The notes under the pieces are model-generated. The model searched no databases and was not told the DNA's origin. It worked only from the letters and a program-made list of their open reading frames with translations. A DNA stretch of 64,000 bases from Salinivirgaceae bacterium (GTDB lineage Bacteria > Bacteroidota > Bacteroidia > Bacteroidales > SZUA-534), in contig JAKSOL010000003.1 in the NCBI GenBank assembly GCA_024405635.1, positions 62,001 through 126,000 on the forward strand. Reading direction: 5' to 3'. Both the position numbers and the translations under genes were made by a program. Below, piece after piece: positions 56,775 to 64,000 of the stretch (the stretch's first letter is position 1; every line of letters begins with the position of its first letter).

Positions 56775-57080
56775 GTATTACAGAAAGCTACATATTAATT
56801 TAAACGCACATTGATTATGGCTAAAAAGTCATTACAGGCACTCATAGTGATTTATTTTGATGATAGTGCGGTGAGAATCAGTGTAGAATACCATTGAGAC
56901 GGAAATTTTTGCTTGTGCGTATGATGAGCGTATGACGTGCGTATGTGTTTGGAGGGAGATAGACATTGGTATTATTGGGGAAAGTATGGTCGCAAACATT
57001 CAGTACCATTTAAAAAGTGTTTGAACTTAATTGAGGAAGAATAATTTGCTAATGCGCCAAAATTGAGAGAAAAAGGGAAG
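56775..57080. other. Non-coding right end of the island
   Basis: About 300 bases without a recognisable gene. Two tiny plus-strand frames exist: a 26-codon one starting M-A-K-K-S-L-Q at 56817, and a 33-codon one (56943-57044) reading M-C-L-E-G-D-R-H-W-Y-Y-W-G. Neither matches anything I know. They may be remnants of transferred DNA. Confidence 0.3.
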
Positions 57081-57117
57081 ACAAAAAAAGAACCGCCCCA
57101 TTTGGGACGGTTCTTTT
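57081..57117 (-). terminator. proS terminator; right direct repeat
   Basis: On the minus strand a 12-bp stem with one G-T pair precedes a run of seven T residues, 26 bases after the proS stop. It is 35/37 identical to 52295-52331, and both copies bound the island. Confidence 0.85.
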
Positions 57118-57142
57118 TTAAGTTATATGCAAAACTTGCAGT

Positions 57143-58618
57143 TTAGTAGCTGCGAGCAAACAAAACGCGTTGTTTCGAAGGTTTGCCAGAGTAGATGCAA
57201 ACGCCATCTTCCAATGGATTGCCAATAGGAATGCAACGGATAGTGGCTTTTGTTTCTTCTTTAATTTTTTCTTCGGTTTCGGTTGTTCCGTCCCAGTGAG
57301 CATAAACAAAGCCGCCTTTTTCGTCAAGCACACGTTTAAATTCATCGTAAGTATCAACTTTGGTAATCATGCCATCGCGGTACTCTTTTGCTTTGTTGAA
57401 TATGTTAGCTTGAATGTCGTCAAGCAACTTAACAATAGCTTCGTCAATGCCGTCAAGCGACATTTGCTCTTTGGTTAACGTGTCGCGGCGAGCCACTTCA
57501 ACGCTGTTATTCTCCAAGTCGCGGTTGCCAATAGCTAAACGTACAGGAACACCTTTTAGTTCGTATTCAGCAAACTTCCAACCTGGTTTCTTTTGGTCGT
57601 TGTCGTCAAACTTAACCGAAATGCCTTTTGCTTTAAGTTTTGCAACAATTTCGTTCACTTTTGCCGAAATAGCTTCAAGTTCTTCGGCTTTTTTGTAAAT
57701 AGGAACAATAACAACCTGAGTAGGAGCCAAGCATGGAGGCAATACAAGGCCGTTATCGTCGGAGTGAGTCATAATTAAAGCACCCATTAGTCGGGTTGAA
57801 ACGCCCCACGATGTTGCCCAAACATATTCAAGTTGGTTTTCTTTGTTAACAAACTGAACCTCAAAGGCTTTAGCAAAGTTTTGTCCCAAGAAGTGCGATG
57901 TTCCAGCTTGAAGCGCTTTACCATCTTGCATCATAGCCTCAATGGTGTAAGTGTCAAGTGCACCAGCAAAACGCTCGTTAGCACTTTTAACACCTTTCAC
58001 AACAGGCACAGCCATGTATTTTTCAGCAAATTCGGCATAAACCTCAAGCATCTTTTTTGCCTCAGCTTCAGCCTCTTCGCGAGTAGCGTGAGCGGTGTGT
58101 CCTTCTTGCCACAAGAATTCGGCGGTGCGCAAGAACAATCGTGTGCGCATCTCCCAACGCATTACGTTAGCCCATTGGTTGCACAAAATAGGAAGGTCGC
58201 GATACGACGAAATCCAGTTTTTATATGTGTTCCAAATAATGGTTTCTGATGTTGGGCGAATGATGAGTTCTTCTTCCAATCGAGCTTCGGGGTCAACAAC
58301 AACACCTTTGCCATTAGGGTCGTTCATTAAACGATGGTGAGTTACAACGGCGCATTCTTTAGCAAAACCTTCAACATGTTCGGCTTCTTTGCTCAAAAAC
58401 GATTTTGGAATCAAAAGGGGGAAATAAGCGTTAACGTGACCAGTTTCTTTAAACATGTTGTCAAGCTGACGTTGCATTTTTTCCCAAATGGCATATCCAT
58501 AAGGTTTTATAACCATACAGCCGCGCACTGCCGATGTTTCGGCCAAGTCGGCTTTTACAACTAATTCGTTGTACCATTGCGAGTAATTCTCGCTGCGTGA
58601 TGTTAAAAATTTGCCCAT
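57143..58618 (-). CDS. proS: Prolyl-tRNA synthetase (archaeal/eukaryotic-type)
   Basis: A 491-residue class II aminoacyl-tRNA synthetase that charges tRNA-Pro. It lacks the editing insertion of the long bacterial form. Visible marks are [11 protein letters not shown] (motif 1 region), L-I-I-R-P-T-S-E-T, motif 2 [26 protein letters not shown] (read in pieces), the anticodon-binding domain, and a zinc-type C-terminal domain ending in the conserved terminal tyrosine. It is monocistronic, with a terminator 26 bases downstream. Confidence 0.94.
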   Translation of the reverse strand: MGKFLTSRSENYSQWYNELVVKADLAETSAVRGCMVIKPYGYAIWEKMQRQLDNMFKETGHVNAYFPLLIPKSFLSKEAEHVEGFAKECAVVTHHRLMNDPNGKGVVVDPEARLEEELIIRPTSETIIWNTYKNWISSYRDLPILCNQWANVMRWEMRTRLFLRTAEFLWQEGHTAHATREEAEAEAKKMLEVYAEFAEKYMAVPVVKGVKSANERFAGALDTYTIEAMMQDGKALQAGTSHFLGQNFAKAFEVQFVNKENQLEYVWATSWGVSTRLMGALIMTHSDDNGLVLPPCLAPTQVVIVPIYKKAEELEAISAKVNEIVAKLKAKGISVKFDDNDQKKPGWKFAEYELKGVPVRLAIGNRDLENNSVEVARRDTLTKEQMSLDGIDEAIVKLLDDIQANIFNKAKEYRDGMITKVDTYDEFKRVLDEKGGFVYAHWDGTTETEEKIKEETKATIRCIPIGNPLEDGVCIYSGKPSKQRVLFARSY

Positions 58619-58723
58619 CTTTCTGTCAAGAGTATAATTGAATTGTTATATTCGCATTGCATAGTTTATGCTTAATTGTGCGCAAAGAAAACATTTTAAT
58701 AAACACACTAAAAATCTAACGAC

Positions 58724-60061
58724 ATGAAAAATTTCAACCAACTCTTAATGGTGCTGCTCATGGCGGTTACAATGTCGTCGTGTGCTTCGTTAACTAGTAT
58801 GAATTCATATTATAACGATGCGTATTATAATCCAAGTGTAAAAGCAACTCCTGTTGCACAACAACCAGTTACTACTCAAGAGCAATCTTCTGAAAAATCA
58901 ACTGTTTCTGATGATGCAACTGCTGCGGTTGCTGACGAAGAAATGGGCGACATTGAACGCCGTTTGGTTCGCTTTAGCGACGATTATAATGGCGCTTATT
59001 TTACTGAAGAAGAAAAAGAAGCCAATGTTAATGTGTATCTCAATGTAGTAAACGATGGTTGGGAACTTGGTTGGTATCGTCCATTGTATAGCGATTTTTG
59101 GTGGAACTCCTCATACTACTATGGCTCATATCGTTTTGGTTATCCTTATTATGGATATTACTATCGTCATGGCTATTATATGTATGGTTTGTATGATTAT
59201 CCGTATTTTGACTATGCGTTGACATCTTACTATGGTTATCCTTACTATTATGGATATCCATACTATTATTACCCAAATTATGGTCATCACCATCATCATT
59301 GTGGTTATCCATACTATCATTATCACAATAATTATGGTTTTGCAACCAATACAAGCCATACAATGAATTCGTCACGCAGAATGTCGCAAACAACAAATTC
59401 TCGTTTTGAGGATGTTGAGGCTCGTATGAATTTGGGAGGAAGTACTCGTGCATCGCGAGGAGGAACAACCTCGGCAATAAAAAATGTTAAGCCAGCCCAA
59501 GGTATAAGAAACAACGCTGCAGCTAGTCATATTTCATCTGATAGAACTCCAACCACGGTTTCAAAAAATAGTGGTTCTAAATTGTCAACTGAAAGTAAGC
59601 GCACTAACTCGCATATTAAGTCACAAGGCACGGGTCGTGGACCAATTGTTTCGCCTTCAACTTCTTCAACCACTCAAACACGACAAGGCACAATACAACA
59701 ACGTGCTGAGCGTCAAAAGGAGTCTCAACAACGAGCAATGCAACAACGTACTACAACCACAACTCAAACTCAACGAGTTAGTACACAACCACAACGTGCA
59801 ACTACAACCACTCGTTCTACAACAACAGGTGTACGCACAAATACTTCGTCGGGTGTGCAACAACGTAGTCATGTAAATACAACAAACCGTTCAACAAGTA
59901 CACAAAACCGAAGCAATCCTACTCCTCGAGTTCAAAATAGTTCAACAACACCGCGTACAAGTACCCCTTCATACAATAGCGGAACACGTTCAAGTGGAGG
60001 TTCTTATGGTGGAGGATCTCACTCAAGTGGTGGTTCTCATTCAGGAGGTCGTGGCCGTTAA
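58724..60061 (+). CDS. Tyr/His-rich then Thr/Ser/Gln-rich lipoprotein
   Basis: A 445-residue lipoprotein with lipobox S-S-C-A near residue 20. In order: a Thr/Gln/Ser linker (35-75), a short ordered part (E-R-R-L-V-R-F-S-D-D-Y-N-G-A-Y-F, then W-E-L-G-W-Y-R-P), a block at about 124-210 made mostly of Tyr, Gly, Pro and His (Y-G-Y-P-Y-Y-Y-G-Y-P repeats and a five-His run), then about 200 residues of Thr/Ser/Gln/Arg low complexity and a Gly/Ser/His tail. Only the lipidation and the disordered repeats can be stated; function unknown. The FadL-like gene follows after 28 bases and may be its partner. Confidence 0.78.
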   Translation: MKNFNQLLMVLLMAVTMSSCASLTSMNSYYNDAYYNPSVKATPVAQQPVTTQEQSSEKSTVSDDATAAVADEEMGDIERRLVRFSDDYNGAYFTEEEKEANVNVYLNVVNDGWELGWYRPLYSDFWWNSSYYYGSYRFGYPYYGYYYRHGYYMYGLYDYPYFDYALTSYYGYPYYYGYPYYYYPNYGHHHHHCGYPYYHYHNNYGFATNTSHTMNSSRRMSQTTNSRFEDVEARMNLGGSTRASRGGTTSAIKNVKPAQGIRNNAAASHISSDRTPTTVSKNSGSKLSTESKRTNSHIKSQGTGRGPIVSPSTSSTTQTRQGTIQQRAERQKESQQRAMQQRTTTTTQTQRVSTQPQRATTTTRSTTTGVRTNTSSGVQQRSHVNTTNRSTSTQNRSNPTPRVQNSSTTPRTSTPSYNSGTRSSGGSYGGGSHSSGGSHSGGRGR

Positions 60062-60089
60062 AGGAAAATGTTTCAAAAAAGTAAGGTAA

Positions 60090-61535
60090 ATGAAACTAAA
60101 GTTTTTTTCTGTATTAACATTGGCATTATTGGCTTTTGCATCCACAGCGCAAAATATCGACGATGCCATTCGTTATAATTATTTGGCTCCAGTTGGTTCT
60201 GCAAAATCTGTAGCAATGGGTGGCGCTCTTGGGTCCATTGGTGCCGACATTTCTGCGGTGTCAACCAACCCTGCAAGTGTTGGCGTTTTTCGAACTAATT
60301 ATTTTTCTTTCACGCCATCGTTCAATATGAGCAAAAGTACTGCGTCGTATTATGGAAATGATTCAAAAGTGAGCAAGAGCAAGTTCAATATGTTTGACGA
60401 TGTTGGTGTGGTTTTTTCGCTTGATACTGAACGCGAAAAGGGGTGCAAAATGGTTAACTTTTCTTTTGCATACGATAAATTTCACGATTTTCGTTTGAAT
60501 AGGATGAATGTTAGTGGAGCCAATAATAAGGGGTCGTTTCTTGATGGCGAGGTTTATTATTATTGCGAAAATCCTAGCGACGATAATATGTATTTAGAGG
60601 CTGGTGCTATCCTTATTGATACTTTGGCTAACGAGTGCTTTAATAGTTATCAAGAATATGGCCAGTATGGTTCTACTCAATTGTATGAAGAAAAACCTTC
60701 GGGCTCAATAGGAGTATTGAATTTTAGCATTGGTTGCAATTTAAACGACAAATTCTATATCGGAGGCTCGCTTGATATTTATGATGTGAACTATTCTATG
60801 GATAGCCGTTTTAAGGAAGTGTCAATGCTTCCTACTGATTTTGAAAATCTTTCGCTCAGCAAGTATTTTTCGTCCAAAGGTTCAGGTGTTGGAGTAAAGT
60901 TGGGTGGCATTGTTTGGCTTAACCAATTTGTTCGTGTTGGAGCTGCAATGCATTCGCCTGTGCTACTATCAATGAACGATGTGTTTAATAGTCGCGAAAC
61001 AGTTTCAACAACATACATTAAAACACCAAATCAAGGTTCGTCGTACGACGACTTTAAATGGACAATGACTTTGCCTGGCAAACTAGTAGGTAGTGTGGCT
61101 ATGGTTATCCCTAGTTTTGCAATGTTGTCGGTCGATTGTGAGTATGTAAACTATGCCAATACATCAATGGATGATGGAGATGACGAAATTTTTTCATACA
61201 ACTCGTTAAGTGGTGTAAATGACGAAATTGAACAAACATTGCACAACGCGCTTAACCTTAAGGCTGGTGCCGAAATTAATTTAGGTCCTGCTGTTGTTCG
61301 TGGCGGATTTGCTTACTTTGGTAGCCCTTACAAAAGTGGCGAAGTAAACGAGTCGGCTAAAAAAATGGTATATAGTGCAGGTATAGGATTTGGAGGAGCC
61401 GTTGCTTCTTTTGATTTGGCATATAGGTTTGAACATAACAAACTAAATAGTAGAATATATTCAACCAACGATAGCCAATATGTATTAAAGAATAATATTG
61501 GATCTGTTGTAGCAACTTTTGGTTTCCGATTTTAA
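60090..61535 (+). CDS. FadL/OmpP1-type outer-membrane protein
   Basis: A 481-residue outer-membrane barrel protein with a signal peptide ending A-S-T-A-Q. The N-terminal G-S-A-K-S-V-A-M-G-G-A-L-G-S-I-G-A-D-I-S-A segment, followed by S-T-N-P-A-S-V-G, is the FadL hatch-type start, and the last strand ends F-G-F-R-F. These channels admit hydrophobic compounds. It is probably cotranscribed with the Tyr/His-rich lipoprotein 28 bases upstream. Confidence 0.82.
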   Translation: MKLKFFSVLTLALLAFASTAQNIDDAIRYNYLAPVGSAKSVAMGGALGSIGADISAVSTNPASVGVFRTNYFSFTPSFNMSKSTASYYGNDSKVSKSKFNMFDDVGVVFSLDTEREKGCKMVNFSFAYDKFHDFRLNRMNVSGANNKGSFLDGEVYYYCENPSDDNMYLEAGAILIDTLANECFNSYQEYGQYGSTQLYEEKPSGSIGVLNFSIGCNLNDKFYIGGSLDIYDVNYSMDSRFKEVSMLPTDFENLSLSKYFSSKGSGVGVKLGGIVWLNQFVRVGAAMHSPVLLSMNDVFNSRETVSTTYIKTPNQGSSYDDFKWTMTLPGKLVGSVAMVIPSFAMLSVDCEYVNYANTSMDDGDDEIFSYNSLSGVNDEIEQTLHNALNLKAGAEINLGPAVVRGGFAYFGSPYKSGEVNESAKKMVYSAGIGFGGAVASFDLAYRFEHNKLNSRIYSTNDSQYVLKNNIGSVVATFGFRF

Positions 61536-61616
61536 GCAACTTGAGTTTTAATAAAAAAGGCTAATTAAAAAAGATTGACACAAACAAACTTTAAATTTGA
61601 GGAGTGAAATTATAAT

Positions 61617-61994
61617 ATGAAACCGCTAATTATTACAGGAACATCGTCAACGCCATCAATTGTTTTGGACAAGGATGGTGGTGTTTTTGAAATTCAGGGT
61701 ATTTCGCGACCTGAAGATACGTTGACATTCTTTCGTCCTGTTGTTGATTGGTTTAAGGAGTATTCAATAAATCCTAACCCAGTAACCAATGTGGCGTTTA
61801 AAATGATTTACCAAAATTCGTCTTCGTCGCGAATGTTTATGAGCATCCTTCTTAGTTTGAAACAGAATTTGGTGCTTAAAGGAAACCAAGTTAATGTTGA
61901 GTGGCATTATGTTAAGGTTGACGAATCGCAACGTGAGGTTGGCGAGGACTTTTCTTCGTTACTTGATATGCCATTTGATTTTGTAGAAATGTAA
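61617..61994 (+). CDS. SiaC-family (DUF1987) regulatory phosphoprotein
   Basis: A 125-residue cytosolic protein of the DUF1987/SiaC family: [15 protein letters not shown], and [12 protein letters not shown] where the family usually has Y-F-N-T-S-S. Ser68 lines up with the threonine phosphorylated in Pseudomonas SiaC, where the SpoIIE-type phosphatase SiaA and kinase SiaB control it. A SpoIIE-type phosphatase exists at 8.8 kb in this window, but no siaB-like kinase gene is adjacent. The ridA-like gene follows after 10 bases. Confidence 0.85.
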   Translation: MKPLIITGTSSTPSIVLDKDGGVFEIQGISRPEDTLTFFRPVVDWFKEYSINPNPVTNVAFKMIYQNSSSSRMFMSILLSLKQNLVLKGNQVNVEWHYVKVDESQREVGEDFSSLLDMPFDFVEM

Positions 61995-62004
61995 TATCGT
62001 AACA

Positions 62005-62382
62005 ATGAAAAAGGTTATTGCAACATCAAACGCTCCTGCTGCTATTGGCCCATATAGCCAAGCAATTGAAACAAATGGTTTTGTTTTTGTGTCTGGTCAA
62101 ATTCCAATTGTTCCTCAAACCGGAAATCTTGTTGATGGCGGTATTGAACAGCAAACTGAGCAAGTTTTGAAAAACATAGCAGCAATTTTAGAAGCTGCAG
62201 GTCTTTCGTTGGCCAATGTTGTAAAAACAACAGTGCTACTCAAGAGCATTAACGATTTTGCAGCAATGAATGCGATATATGCAAAGTTTTTCACTAACGA
62301 AGCACCAGCGCGCGCTGCGTATGAAGTGGTTAATTTGCCAAAAGGAGCTTTGATTGAGATTGAAGCTATTGCAGCTCGATAA
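62005..62382 (+). CDS. ridA: RidA-family enamine/imine deaminase
   Basis: A 125-residue trimeric cytosolic protein that hydrolyses reactive 2-aminoacrylate and related enamines. Marks are A-I-G-P-Y-S-Q-A with the conserved Tyr, F-V-S-G-Q-I-P, the key Arg in P-A-R-A-A-Y, and the late I-E-I-E-A-I-A segment with conserved Glu. Full family length. It shares a transcript with the SiaC-like gene by spacing. Confidence 0.93.
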   Translation: MKKVIATSNAPAAIGPYSQAIETNGFVFVSGQIPIVPQTGNLVDGGIEQQTEQVLKNIAAILEAAGLSLANVVKTTVLLKSINDFAAMNAIYAKFFTNEAPARAAYEVVNLPKGALIEIEAIAAR

Positions 62383-62395
62383 GTATTTTTGTAAG

Positions 62396-63421
62396 TTAAT
62401 TTTGTTTGCTTTTATCTGACGAGGCCCTAACTATAAGTGTTGCGGGTACAATAATCTCTTTACCTTCGGCTACAGGCTTACCTTCTATTTGGTCAAACAA
62501 TAGTTTAGCTGCCAAAATTCCAATTTTCAAAGGATTTTGGTCCAATGTACTTAATGCAGGTTCCATATAACTAGAGCGACGGCTGTTTGAAAAACCAACA
62601 ACAGCAACATCATCAGGAATACTTAATCCTTTTTCTTTAATTGCATATAGTGCGCCAATTGCAACGTCGTCGTTAATGCCAAATATAGCATCAGGTGGAT
62701 TCTTTAGGTTTAGCAATTCGCTTGTGGCTTGTTTTGCATTGTCAACGGTAAGATTGCAGCGTACAATTAAACTATTGTCAATTGGTAGCCCGTGGTTTGT
62801 TAGTGCAGCTCGGTATCCTCTAAATCTGTTGCGACCTATCAACATGTGCTCTGGGCCTGTTATTAACGCTACTCGTTTTGCTCCGTTTTCAATAAGATGA
62901 GAAACTGCCATGTATGCGGCATCGGCATCGTTAGCAACAACTTTTGGCACGTTTATTTCTTTTGATGTGCGGTCAAATAGTACCAATGGTACGTTGTCGC
63001 CTTCAATTCGGTGAATATGTACAAACTCATCGGTTGCTTTTGATAGCGATACTATCATACCATCAACTCTATGATCAAGAAAACCATATACGTTTTGCAT
63101 TTCTTTTATCATGTCTTCGTTTGACGATGATACAAAAACTTGATAACCAAGTTCGTTTGCAACTTGTTCAATGCCTTGAACAACAGTAGCATAAAAGAAA
63201 CTTACAATTTGAGGTACAACTACTCCAATTGAATATGTTTTGCGCGTTTTTAGGGCAACCGCCATTGTGTTTGGCCTATATTGGAGTTTAGCTGCGGTGT
63301 CGCGAACAAGTTGTTTTGTCTCGTCAGATATTTCTGGCTTGTCTTGTAGCGCTCGCGATACTGTTGAAACCGAAACCCCAAGTTCTTTGGCAATGTCTTT
63401 TATTGTTGCTGCTTTTTTCAT
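62396..63421 (-). CDS. LacI-family transcriptional regulator
   Basis: A 341-residue DNA-binding regulator. The N-terminal helix-turn-helix (T-I-K-D-I-A-K-E-L-G-V-S-V-S-T-V-S-R-A-L) and hinge lead to a periplasmic-binding-protein-like effector domain (I-G-V-V-V-P-Q-I near 68, F-G-I-N-D-D-V-A-I-G near 250). The ligand is probably a sugar or phosphosugar. It lies immediately after the glycogen phosphorylase gene, so regulation of glucan metabolism is possible but not shown. Confidence 0.92.
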   Translation of the reverse strand: MKKAATIKDIAKELGVSVSTVSRALQDKPEISDETKQLVRDTAAKLQYRPNTMAVALKTRKTYSIGVVVPQIVSFFYATVVQGIEQVANELGYQVFVSSSNEDMIKEMQNVYGFLDHRVDGMIVSLSKATDEFVHIHRIEGDNVPLVLFDRTSKEINVPKVVANDADAAYMAVSHLIENGAKRVALITGPEHMLIGRNRFRGYRAALTNHGLPIDNSLIVRCNLTVDNAKQATSELLNLKNPPDAIFGINDDVAIGALYAIKEKGLSIPDDVAVVGFSNSRRSSYMEPALSTLDQNPLKIGILAAKLLFDQIEGKPVAEGKEIIVPATLIVRASSDKSKQN

Positions 63422-63460
63422 AACAAGTAGTTGTTTTACTATAGGTATCGGTTTACCTTA

Positions 63461-63468
63461 CAAATATA
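63461..63468 (-). promoter_or_regulatory. -7 box of the lacI-family gene
   Basis: TATATTTG on the minus strand 39 bases before the start. Confidence 0.45.
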
Positions 63469-63522
63469 TATTTTTTGAGTTCGTTTTCTTTATGGCGTTG
63501 GTTACATGTGAGAAAAACATAT

Positions 63523-63556
63523 AAAAAAAGCCGCATTCTATAGGAATGCGGCTTTT
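63523..63556 (-). terminator. glgP terminator
   Basis: The perfect stem GCCGCATTC/GAATGCGGC is followed on the minus strand by seven T residues, 20 bases after the phosphorylase stop. Confidence 0.85.
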
Positions 63557-63576
63557 GTATGTTATTGCCTTTTGTA

Positions 63577-64000
63577 TTAAATCCAACGAAGCAATGGAAG
63601 GTCTTGACGATGAGGCAATTCTGGATGTTTTGCAAACACGCGAATACCGTAATCGTACGAACCTGGTAGGTCAAGTTGGAAATCAATTGCAAAGAATGCC
63701 ATTGAATTTACCGATTTAGAAAGTGTTAATTCACGGCAACCAATGAATTTATTTCCATCAGGTTGAACAAGAACCAATTCAACGCCTATGTCGTTAATAT
63801 TTAGGTCTTTAATGTCAAGGGCTACTTCGCCGTGGTAGTTTTGACCAGTTCTAAAATCGCTATTCAATGTGTTAGGGAAGTCAACTGATACAATTTCAAT
63901 TTTGTCCCAATTCTCCATAAGTTTTGCTTTCCAACTAGTAAGTTCACGAGCCAATTGATAGTTGTTATCAATGATTTTTTTGCTGCGAACGTATTGCTTG
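63577..64000 (-). CDS. glgP: Alpha-glucan (glycogen) phosphorylase, C-terminal part
   Basis: The minus-strand frame is open to the window edge; about 140 C-terminal residues are visible. L-A-R-E-L-T-S-W-K, W-D-K-I-E-I-V-S-V-D, D-I-G-V-E-L-V-L-V and the tail H-P-E-L-P-H-R-Q-D-L-P-L-L-R-W match the C-terminal beta domain of the long (about 850-residue) Bacteroidota alpha-glucan phosphorylases. The catalytic PLP domain lies outside the window. It degrades glycogen or maltodextrin to glucose-1-phosphate. The TTG at 63954 is not the start, because the frame continues upstream. Confidence 0.8.
   Translation of the reverse strand, partial: KQYVRSKKIIDNNYQLARELTSWKAKLMENWDKIEIVSVDFPNTLNSDFRTGQNYHGEVALDIKDLNINDIGVELVLVQPDGNKFIGCRELTLSKSVNSMAFFAIDFQLDLPGSYDYGIRVFAKHPELPHRQDLPLLRWI

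Noticed and set aside
59040..59477. Antisense His/Asn/Asp-rich open frame of 145 codons
   Set aside because: It is the shadow of the Tyr/His codon repeats of the lipoprotein gene on the plus strand; no independent start or family signal.

Overview
The window reads as a chromosomal segment of a low-to-moderate G+C, anaerobic member of the Bacteroidota, most likely Bacteroidales. The evidence is a SusC/SusD pair, carboxypeptidase-regulatory-like TonB receptors, many Bacteroidota-type -7 boxes (TAnnTTTG) just upstream of genes, few recognisable Shine-Dalgarno sites, and families largely restricted to this phylum (DUF5606, the FAD/4Fe-4S Hdr-like set, SNF2-SUI1 clustering). No rRNA, tRNA or CRISPR array was found. 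One structured RNA, very probably 6S RNA, lies between zapA and rny.

Layout. 1-1.6 kb: the 3' end of a TfoX-N protein, an acyltransferase-3 gene and the stump of a DUF4172/Fic gene, which looks like accessory DNA. 1.6-3.0 kb: an acyl-carrier-like protein lacking the phosphopantetheine serine, and an SBF-type transporter. 3.2-8.05 kb: a five-gene heterodisulfide-reductase-like operon (HdrC, HdrB, HdrA, a second HdrC, and a fused membrane HdrE/DsrM-HdrD/DsrK protein) that can be read as a quinone-linked thiol/disulfide or electron-confurcating complex. 8.1-12 kb: a DUF5606 protein and a large sensor with SpoIIE phosphatase output. 12-16.2 kb: SUI1-SNF2 helicase-TrmH operon. 16.4-20 kb: leuB, a coiled-coil gene, zapA, 6S RNA, rny. 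20.1-25.3 kb: a surface-sugar operon (wlbC-wlbB-wlbA for UDP-2,3-diacetamido-glucuronate, then rmlA-rmlC-rmlB). 25.4-33 kb: an iron alcohol dehydrogenase and a convergent SusC-SusD operon with two more lipoproteins. 33.2-40.3 kb: CDF metal exporter, carB with a terminator-like leader hairpin, cdd, pepD, YjbQ. 40.4-49.5 kb: TonB receptor, nucleoside-gate protein, LPG-synthase-type flippase, O-antigen-ligase-like protein, nitroreductase, metallophosphoesterase, NhaC antiporter.

49.5-57.1 kb is the accessory part. It has a REP-like inverted repeat, an AAA/DUF4143 ATPase preceded by a 33-bp-period tandem repeat, a degenerate ThiD kinase fused to an AraC DNA-binding domain, and a 4.7-kb island. 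The island carries fused remnants of a tyrosine recombinase and an IS21 helper (IstB), then a GH2 beta-galactosidase of different codon style. It is bounded by two 37-bp direct copies (35/37 identical) of the proS terminator. 57.1-64 kb returns to core genes: proS, a Tyr/His-rich lipoprotein, a FadL-like porin, a SiaC homologue, RidA, a LacI regulator and the 3' end of alpha-glucan phosphorylase.

The observations I would follow first are the ThiD-AraC fusion, the terminator-flanked island, the Hdr-like operon with its partly degenerate HdrB, the serine-less ACP, and the tandem repeat upstream of the AAA ATPase. All calls were made by eye from sequence motifs, without database searches.
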